NCBI GenBank assembly: GCA_023428035.1
Contig: JAEYZO010000606.1
Coordinates: 1-11,445 of the forward strand
Source: Pseudomonadota bacterium
GTDB taxonomy: Bacteria > Myxococcota_A > Polyangia > Polyangiales > Ga0077539
DNA length: 11,445 nucleotides
Direction of reading: 5' to 3'
Shown: positions 6,532 to 11,445 of the stretch, one piece after another
Position numbering within the stretch: the first letter of the stretch is position 1
How the letters are laid out: every line of letters starts with the position of its first letter
Position numbers and translations under genes: made by a program
Notes under the pieces: generated by a model
Database searches by the model: none
What the model was told of the DNA's origin: nothing
Seen by the model: the letters and a program-made list of their open reading frames with translations, nothing else

Positions 6532-7254
6532 TCACGCCCCCCGTCGCTTGTGCTCCACCCGGGCCTTCAGCTCCGCGAGCTCGTCCTCGACGTCGGCCTC
6601 GGGCTCCGCCGCCACGACCCTCACTCCGGTGCGCGCCTCTCCAGACTCTGGCCTCTCGCCCTGCTCTCTCTCTCGACGCAGCGCGCTCCCGAGCGACTCC
6701 AGCACCTCGGTCACCGTCGCGCGCACCGCGTCTCCGAGCTCCGTGCCCGCCTTGCGCAGCCGGTCGCCTTTCTCTCTCCGCTTCGCCTCCTCGGCCCTCG
6801 CCTGCGCCTCGGCCCTCGCCTGCGCGGCTCTCTCCTCCGCCCCGCGGCGCCACACCGCCAGCACCTCGGGCCCCGGCCCCGAGCGCGTGCGCCACGCCGC
6901 GAGCCCCAACCCCACCGCCCACCCCAGCGCCGGCCACAGGAACCACAGCACCGCCGTCCCCGTGAGCAGGTTCACCAGCCCCAGCCCCACGGTGAGCGCC
7001 GCGAGCCCCATCGCGAGCCCACGCACCCGCGCGTAGTGCCGCTCGCGCCACAGCCCCAGCAACCGCTCCACCTCGGCGTCGACGTCCTGCGCCTCGATGG
7101 CCGCGTCGAGGGCCTCTTCGTCCACGCCCAATTGCCCCAGGGCCTCGACCAGCTCCGCGCGGGAGAGCCCCTCGCCCTGCTCGTGCCGCGCGATGGCCCT
7201 CCGCAGGATCGCGTCGACCTCCGCCTCGCTGAAGCGCCTCGCCTCGTCTGCCAT
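6532..7254 (-). CDS. 2TM-domain membrane protein with coiled-coil tail
   Basis: A 240-residue protein starting at ATG 7254; a GTG at 7278 would add eight Arg-rich residues and has a purine stretch placed too close. Residues 8-54 form a small helical domain (FSEAEVDAILRRA then LSRAELVEALGQLGVDEEAL), a type of N-terminal module I recognise in front of 2TM domains in myxobacterial membrane proteins. A WRERHYARVRG segment precedes two membrane helices at about 79-97 and 101-121 (PF13239-like 2TM domain; family from memory). Residues 135-165 are an Ala/Glu/Arg coiled coil, and the C-terminal part is hydrophilic with an acidic DVEDELAELK helix near the end. Both termini should be cytoplasmic. No enzyme motif is visible and the function is unknown. 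It is the first gene of a probable minus-strand unit with pyrH, and is divergent from the transporter gene. Confidence 0.8.
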   Translation of the reverse strand: MADEARRFSEAEVDAILRRAIARHEQGEGLSRAELVEALGQLGVDEEALDAAIEAQDVDAEVERLLGLWRERHYARVRGLAMGLAALTVGLGLVNLLTGTAVLWFLWPALGWAVGLGLAAWRTRSGPGPEVLAVWRRGAEERAAQARAEAQARAEEAKRREKGDRLRKAGTELGDAVRATVTEVLESLGSALRREREQGERPESGEARTGVRVVAAEPEADVEDELAELKARVEHKRRGA

Positions 7255-7322
7255 CGCCGGGCGCCTACGATGCCACACGCCTCAATCCCACCGCGGCCTT
7301 CTGGTACCGTCGCGCCCGCCGC
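7255..7322. promoter_or_regulatory. Divergent intergenic region, presumed promoters
   Basis: This 68-nt gap separates the divergent 2TM-protein and transporter genes and must hold or lie near both start regions. I see no convincing sigma70 -35/-10 pair on either strand, and no Shine-Dalgarno before the transporter ATG at 7323, so that mRNA may have a very short leader. The assignment is from gene arrangement alone. Confidence 0.35.
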
Positions 7323-9242
7323 ATGAGCACCGACGACACCGCCGCCGCCGCGACCACCACCTTCGAGCGCCGCGTGGGGCACCCGCCCGGGCTCTTCGTC
7401 CTCTTCTTCGCCGAGATGTGGGAGCGCTTCTCCTACTACGGCATGCGCGCCCTGCTGGTCTTCTACATGACCAAGGGCTTCCTCCGGTACGCCGACAACC
7501 AGGCCTACGCCGTCTACGGCGCCTACACCGCCCTGGTCTACGCCACCCCCTTCATCGGGGGAATGCTCGCCGACCGCCTCCTCGGCGCGCGCCGCGCGGT
7601 GATCCTCGGCGGCTCGCTCATGGCCATGGGCCACCTCGTGATGACCGTGCAGACCGCGCCGGCGTTCTTCACCGCCCTCGCGCTGCTCATCGTCGGCAAC
7701 GGCTTCTTCAAGCCCAACATCGGCACCATCGTCGGCTCGCTCTACGCGCCCGACAGCCCCAAGCGCGACGGCGGCTTCACCCTCTTCTACATGGGCGTCA
7801 ACCTGGGCGCCGCGCTCTCGCCGCTCCTGTGCGGCTACATCGGCGAGACCTACGGCTGGCACTACGGCTTCGGCCTCGCCACCGTCGGCATGCTCATCGG
7901 CCTCTCGATCTTCGTCGCCCCCACCTCGGTCACCCGCGCGATGATTGTTACCGGCGCCGTCGCCGCCGCGGGGCTGATGTTCTACGGCGTGCGCAACGAC
8001 GCCGTGATGCTCGCGGTGAACACCCCCGTGGCCCTGGCGCTCCTCGTCGCCGCGGGCATCGCCGCGTGGGCCACCCTCTCCGGCGGAGTGCCCGAGACCG
8101 CAGGGTCGACGCCCTTCCGCACCCCCGCGAAGGTGGTCGAGACCGAGGCCCCCGCGCCGAAGACCTCGAACCGAACTGGGGTGCTCGCGGTGCTCGGCGG
8201 CGTGGCCGTGGCGGTGCCGCTCATCGCGCTCCTGGTGCAGCGGTCGACCCTCGCGGGCTACATGCTCTCGATCTTCGGCGGCCTCGCGCTCCTGTCAGTG
8301 GTCTACGAGGCCGTGCGCTCGGAGAAGGTCGAGCGGCAGCGCCTGATGGTGGTGCTGATCTCGATGTTCTTCTCGATGCTGTTCTGGGCCTTCTTCGAGC
8401 AGGCCGGCAGCTCCATCAACAACTTCACCGACCGCAACGTCGACCGCGTGCGGCAGGAGCGGGTCATCGACGCCTCGGAGGTCGGCCGCACCATCCCCCT
8501 GCGCCTCACGCAGGAGCAGGTGGGGCACCGGCTCTCCGACGGCACCCTGCTCACCCTCGACGCGCTCGAGCGCCGCCGAGGGACCACACCCCCCACCGAC
8601 ACCGTGCAATGGACCGTGCGCCAGGAGGACGTCGGCATGGGCGTCGGCGGCGCCGAGGTGAAGGCCTCGGTCTTCCAGGCCACCAACCCGATCTTCATCC
8701 TGCTCTTCGGCCTCGCGTTCACGGCCCTCTGGGGCGCCCTCGCCAAGCGCGGGAGGGAGCCCTCGACCCCGGTGAAGTTCGGCATGGGGCTGATGCAGCT
8801 GGGCCTGGGCTTCGGCGTGCTCTGGTACGGCACCACCACCGCCGACGCGCGCGGGATGGTCTGGGTGGGATGGCTCCTCCTGGGCTACCTCCTGCACACC
8901 ACGGGTGAGCTCTGCCTCTCGCCCGTGGGGCTCTCGATGGTGACCAAGCTCTCCCCCCGGAGGATGGTGAGCACCCTCCTCGGGGCCTGGTACCTCGCGA
9001 CGGCTTTTTCGAACTTCCTCGCGGGGCTCATCGCGACCCTCACCGGCGTGACCCACGGCGGCGGAGAGACGGGAGGCGTGCCCCCGCCCTCGGAGACCGT
9101 GCACGTCTACGGCGAGGTCTTCGGAAAGATCGGCGTCGCGGCCTGCGTCTCGGCCCTGGTGATGTGGGCGCTCTCGCCGCTCCTCACGAAGTGGATGCAC
9201 ATGGAGTCGCTCCACGGCCCCCCCGACGCGGCGAAGCACTGA
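7323..9242 (+). CDS. Proton-coupled oligopeptide transporter (POT/PTR family)
   Basis: An inner-membrane MFS carrier that imports di- and tripeptides or related solutes with protons. Diagnostic features: ExxERFxYYG as EMWERFSYYG at 31-40 in helix 1, K130 in FFKPNIG in helix 4, the PTR2-type signature FTLFYMGVNLGA at 152-163 in helix 5, FWAFFEQAGSS at 354-364 in helix 7, and GELCLSPVGLSMVTKLSP at 528-545 in helix 10. The residues tied to proton coupling and peptide binding in the family (E31, E34, R35, K130, E359, E529) are present. At 639 residues it is longer than typical bacterial members of about 500. The excess comes from four hydrophobic stretches between helices 6 and 7 (about 204-223, 230-252, 285-305, 309-331; two are usual) and about 60 extra hydrophilic residues between helices 7 and 8 (about 375-445), predicted periplasmic. 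The kinase gene follows after 7 nt. Substrate is not deducible. Confidence 0.95.
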   Translation: MSTDDTAAAATTTFERRVGHPPGLFVLFFAEMWERFSYYGMRALLVFYMTKGFLRYADNQAYAVYGAYTALVYATPFIGGMLADRLLGARRAVILGGSLMAMGHLVMTVQTAPAFFTALALLIVGNGFFKPNIGTIVGSLYAPDSPKRDGGFTLFYMGVNLGAALSPLLCGYIGETYGWHYGFGLATVGMLIGLSIFVAPTSVTRAMIVTGAVAAAGLMFYGVRNDAVMLAVNTPVALALLVAAGIAAWATLSGGVPETAGSTPFRTPAKVVETEAPAPKTSNRTGVLAVLGGVAVAVPLIALLVQRSTLAGYMLSIFGGLALLSVVYEAVRSEKVERQRLMVVLISMFFSMLFWAFFEQAGSSINNFTDRNVDRVRQERVIDASEVGRTIPLRLTQEQVGHRLSDGTLLTLDALERRRGTTPPTDTVQWTVRQEDVGMGVGGAEVKASVFQATNPIFILLFGLAFTALWGALAKRGREPSTPVKFGMGLMQLGLGFGVLWYGTTTADARGMVWVGWLLLGYLLHTTGELCLSPVGLSMVTKLSPRRMVSTLLGAWYLATAFSNFLAGLIATLTGVTHGGGETGGVPPPSETVHVYGEVFGKIGVAACVSALVMWALSPLLTKWMHMESLHGPPDAAKH

Positions 9243-9249
9243 CCGGGAG

Positions 9250-10254
9250 ATGCCCGCGGCGTCGATCCCGCCCTGGGGCCTCGGGCAGCGCGTGGCCGGC
9301 CGCTACGAGGTCACGCGGCGCATCGACGCGGGCGCGATGGGCGAGGTGTGGGCCGCCCACGACACCCTGCGCGACCGACCCGTCGCCCTGAAGCGCTTGA
9401 CGGGCGTCGACCCGCGAAGCCCCGACCACGCCGAGGCCGTGGAGCGACTGCGACGCGAGGCGGTGTTCACCTCGCAGCTCCGACACCCGGGCATCGTCGA
9501 GGTCTACGACCTGGCCGTCGAGGGCGCCGAGCCCGTGCTGGTGATGGAACTCCTCTCGGGCGTCACGCTGGAGGAGCACCTGCGCGTCGCGCACCACCTC
9601 GCCGAAGACATCGCCGTCGAGTGGATGTCTCAGGTGCTCGACGCCCTCGCCGCCGCCCACGCCGCGGGGGTGCTGCACCGAGACCTCAAGCCCGCCAACG
9701 TGTTCCTCGCGGCGGACCCTGGGGCGCGCTTCGGGGCGAGGGTGAAGCTCTTCGACTTCGGGCTCTCGAAGGCCCTGCCCCGCGGCGACGACAGCGACCG
9801 CACCGAGCTCACGCTGCACAACGTCTTCCTGGGGTCTCTGCGCTACGCGAGCCCCGAGCAGCTCGACGGCAACCGTCCCCTCGACCCGCGCAGCGACCTC
9901 TACGCCGTGGGGGTGATGCTCTTCGGCGCCCTCACCGGGTCGCACCCCGCGGGGAGCGACAAGCCCAACGACATCGTGCTCCGCTCGCTCTCGGGCAACG
10001 TCGAGCGCAGCCCGAGGGCGCTGCGACCCGCGGTGTCGCCCTCGCTCGACGCTGTGACGCAGCGGGCCCTCGCGCACGCGCCCGAGGGCCGCTACGGCTC
10101 CGCGGCGGAGATGGCCGCGGCGCTCCGCGGGGCGGGTGAACAGACGACGTCGACGTCGGGTGTCAAGACGAAGACCGCGGGGGCGCCGTGGTGGTTGTTG
10201 GTGCTGGTGGCGCTGGCGGGGGGGGCGGGCTGGGCGATGTGGGCGCTGCGCTGA
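9250..10254 (+). CDS. Tail-anchored Ser/Thr protein kinase (Hanks type)
   Basis: A 334-residue kinase with all main catalytic residues: P-loop DAGAMGEV at 26-33, where the first Gly of GxGxxG is Asp; ATP-anchoring K48 in VALKRL; likely helix-C E70; catalytic loop HRDLKPAN at 143-150; DFG at 169-171; SPEQ at 201-204. It is an RD kinase, so activation-loop phosphorylation is likely; T185, T188 and S196 are candidates. The kinase domain spans about 19-293, then a Ser/Thr-rich linker (297-312) and one membrane helix (about 313-332) only two residues before the C-terminus. There is no PASTA or other extracellular sensor domain, so the kinase faces the cytoplasm as a tail-anchored protein. The ATG at 9250 directly abuts GGGAG, unusually close; a GTG at 9292 is an alternative. 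It follows the transporter stop by 7 nt, so the two are probably co-transcribed. Confidence 0.95.
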   Translation: MPAASIPPWGLGQRVAGRYEVTRRIDAGAMGEVWAAHDTLRDRPVALKRLTGVDPRSPDHAEAVERLRREAVFTSQLRHPGIVEVYDLAVEGAEPVLVMELLSGVTLEEHLRVAHHLAEDIAVEWMSQVLDALAAAHAAGVLHRDLKPANVFLAADPGARFGARVKLFDFGLSKALPRGDDSDRTELTLHNVFLGSLRYASPEQLDGNRPLDPRSDLYAVGVMLFGALTGSHPAGSDKPNDIVLRSLSGNVERSPRALRPAVSPSLDAVTQRALAHAPEGRYGSAAEMAAALRGAGEQTTSTSGVKTKTAGAPWWLLVLVALAGGAGWAMWALR

Positions 10255-10266
10255 GGCGCCAGAGGG

Positions 10267-10842
10267 TCAGAGGCCGAAGTCGCTGCACTCGCTCGCGCAG
10301 TCCGAGCCGCAGGTGGTGCACGCGCACGACGCCAGGTTGATGAAGGCCGGGTTGCTGCCGCACGCGGGGTTGTTGTAGTTCGTGAGGCACGCGGCGCAGG
10401 TGGAGTCGCCCGCGCAGGCGCTCACCGCCGCGCCGCAGGAGCCGCCGATGACGCAGCCCTGGCACTGCGGCCCGATGGCCCCGCCGCGGGTCCCCGCGTC
10501 GGTGGGGGCGCTCATGCCCTGGCAGGCCGGCATCGCGAAGCACTGCCCGCAGGCCATCCCGCAGGTCGTGCACGCGCTCTGGACGCACGAGTGACACGCC
10601 GCCGGGACCGCCGCCGCCTGGCACTCCGACACGCACTCGCCCATCGAGCCCACGGTCGACCCGAGGCAGGGCACCAGCAGCGCGCAGCTCGCCGAGCACT
10701 GGTTCGACCCCGAGCCCGTGTCGCCCTGGTTCATCGAGAAGCCCGCGTCGCTGCCGAGGCCGCCTCCCCCGCCGGGCGCGCTCGCGCCGCAGGCCAGGGC
10801 GCCGACCACCACCGTCGTCAGGGCCCATCGTTCGATCGTCAT
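10267..10842 (-). CDS. Cysteine-rich putative lipoprotein
   Basis: A 191-residue protein. The N-terminus has a short charged start, a hydrophobic core (WALTTVVVGALA) and a lipobox-like ALAC with C18 as probable lipidation site. A Gly/Ser/Asp linker at 19-47 follows. The rest carries 24 further cysteines (25 in total), an even number consistent with up to 12 disulfides in an exported, oxidised domain. ACTTCGxxC occurs twice, at 90-98 and 174-182, so the domain looks internally duplicated. No metal-binding or enzymatic motif is recognised, though clustered CxxC pairs could also bind metal. Such proteins are frequent in some myxobacteria, from memory and not checked. A good ribosome binding site precedes ATG 10842. 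It lies 39 nt downstream of the PPC-like protein gene and converges on the kinase gene with only 12 nt between stops. Confidence 0.8.
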   Translation of the reverse strand: MTIERWALTTVVVGALACGASAPGGGGGLGSDAGFSMNQGDTGSGSNQCSASCALLVPCLGSTVGSMGECVSECQAAAVPAACHSCVQSACTTCGMACGQCFAMPACQGMSAPTDAGTRGGAIGPQCQGCVIGGSCGAAVSACAGDSTCAACLTNYNNPACGSNPAFINLASCACTTCGSDCASECSDFGL

Positions 10843-10850
10843 GGTGTCGT

Positions 10851-10855
10851 CTCCC
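10851..10855 (-). promoter_or_regulatory. Ribosome binding site of the Cys-rich lipoprotein
   Basis: GGGAG on the minus strand lies 8 nt before the ATG at 10842. It is the clearest Shine-Dalgarno sequence in the window and supports this start and therefore the signal peptide. Confidence 0.7.
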
Positions 10856-10881
10856 AGTGAGTGTCGGAGCTTTGACGCCCG

Positions 10882-11445
10882 CTACGGGGCGGGGGTGGCG
10901 TTCACGTCGAGCACGTAGTCGCCCACCGCGGCGCGGCCCGACTGCGGGTTGCGCACGCAGACGGCGTAGCGACCCGCGGGCAGGTCCCGCGCCCAGGTGA
11001 AGATCGGCGGGGTGCGGGCGTCGGGCCCGTCGATCATCGGGCAGCCGAAGGGGCCGCTCGCGGTGTTGCTCCCGAGGAGCCTCCCGCTCGGGTCGTAGAG
11101 GTCGAGCGCCAGCACCGTGCCCGCGTAGCAGAGCCCGCTCGGCGCCGCGACGCGCGCGAAGAGCCTCCCCGCCGAGGGGACCTCCACCGTGTAGCAGTCG
11201 GTGTCGTAGGCCGAGAGCGCGCCCCGCGCCGAGCCCGCGCCGCCCGAGATCGCCGTCGCCATCGCGATCAGGTCGTTGGGCTCCGTCTCCATCGCCGGCG
11301 CCGCGCAGGCGCCCGTCTCCGGCGTCGCCGCTCGGCAGCTCTGCCCGTCGGGGCAGCGCGCGCGGATCGTCCGCGGGTCGCAGGCCCCCATCACGGCCTC
11401 GGCCTGGCAGACCCCCGCGGCGGTCATGCTGGTGCAGGTGAGGCC
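10882..11445 (-). CDS. Secreted Cys-repeat protein with PPC-like C-terminal domain, 5' end missing
   Basis: The frame is open to the right edge; only the last 187 residues are seen, and the ATG at 11427 is probably internal because the Cys pattern continues upstream of it. Numbering from the edge, cysteines at 4, 13, 22, 31, 37 and 47 form a repeat-like segment (C-x8-C-x8-C-x8-C-x5-C-x9-C) with CDPRTIRARCPDGQSC. A domain resembling bacterial pre-peptidase C-terminal (PPC) beta sandwiches follows: ETEPNDLIAMATAI at 53-66, SAYDTDCYTVEV at 78-89, LDLYDPSGRLLGS at 114-126, and PAGRYAVCVRN at 156-166, ending GDYVLDVNA. Four cysteines (84, 106, 135, 163) could make two disulfides. PPC domains are usually found in exported proteins, often next to proteases, but no protease domain is in view. 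The lipoprotein gene follows after 39 nt, so the two are probably in one transcript. Confidence 0.8.
   Translation of the reverse strand, partial: GLTCTSMTAAGVCQAEAVMGACDPRTIRARCPDGQSCRAATPETGACAAPAMETEPNDLIAMATAISGGAGSARGALSAYDTDCYTVEVPSAGRLFARVAAPSGLCYAGTVLALDLYDPSGRLLGSNTASGPFGCPMIDGPDARTPPIFTWARDLPAGRYAVCVRNPQSGRAAVGDYVLDVNATPAP

Noticed and set aside
7097..8908. A 603-codon plus-strand frame overlapping the transporter in another frame
   Set aside because: Arg/Ala/His/Pro-rich composition and no membrane or domain pattern; the overlapping frame encodes a clear POT transporter.
8295..9239. Minus-strand open frame opposite the 3' half of the transporter
   Set aside because: Composition of a shadow frame (His/Glu/Arg-rich, low hydrophobicity), no motif, and no room for independent signals.
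10255..10269. GGCGCC palindrome between the convergent kinase and lipoprotein stops as a terminator
   Set aside because: A 6-nt palindrome with no extended stem or T-run; only 12 nt separate the stop codons, so evidence is too weak.

Overview
The window is very GC-rich and densely coding, with almost every third codon position G or C. A Ser/Thr kinase of the Hanks type, cysteine-rich secreted proteins and a Bat-type operon together suggest a myxobacterium (Myxococcota, perhaps a Polyangiales/Sandaracinus-like lineage). That assignment is inference: no rRNA or other phylogenetic marker is present except pyrH.

Positions 1-5450 (+ strand) hold a tightly packed four-gene operon: a Gln/Arg/Glu-rich coiled-coil membrane protein cut by the left edge (DUF4175-like), a MoxR-family AAA+ ATPase, a DUF58 protein with a complete vWA MIDAS, and a BatA-type membrane protein combining vWA, Ig-like and glutamine-amidotransferase-like regions. 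Gene joints are 0-7 nt or overlapping, so translation is probably coupled. MoxR plus vWA proteins are generally thought to form chaperone or metal-dependent assembly machines acting at the membrane; the substrate here is unknown.

Positions 5451-5708 are a convergent intergenic region rich in hairpins. Two of the hairpins have identical 8-bp stems and differ only in the loop.

Positions 5709-7254 (- strand) encode a two-transmembrane protein followed by UMP kinase (pyrH). No rpsB, tsf or frr gene is beside pyrH here.

Positions 7323-10254 (+ strand) hold a proton-coupled oligopeptide transporter (POT/PTR family) with unusual extra segments. Seven nt after it comes a tail-anchored Ser/Thr protein kinase with no sensor domain. 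The pair is probably one transcript, which suggests phospho-regulation linked to peptide uptake.

Positions 10267-11445 (- strand) hold two secreted proteins: the C-terminal part of a Cys-repeat protein ending in a PPC-like beta domain (cut by the right edge), and 39 nt downstream a lipoprotein with 25 cysteines. I saw no tRNA, rRNA, CRISPR array, insertion sequence or phage gene. The most interesting leads are the transporter-kinase pair, the Cys-rich lipoprotein family, the twin hairpins and the conserved tail of the first protein.
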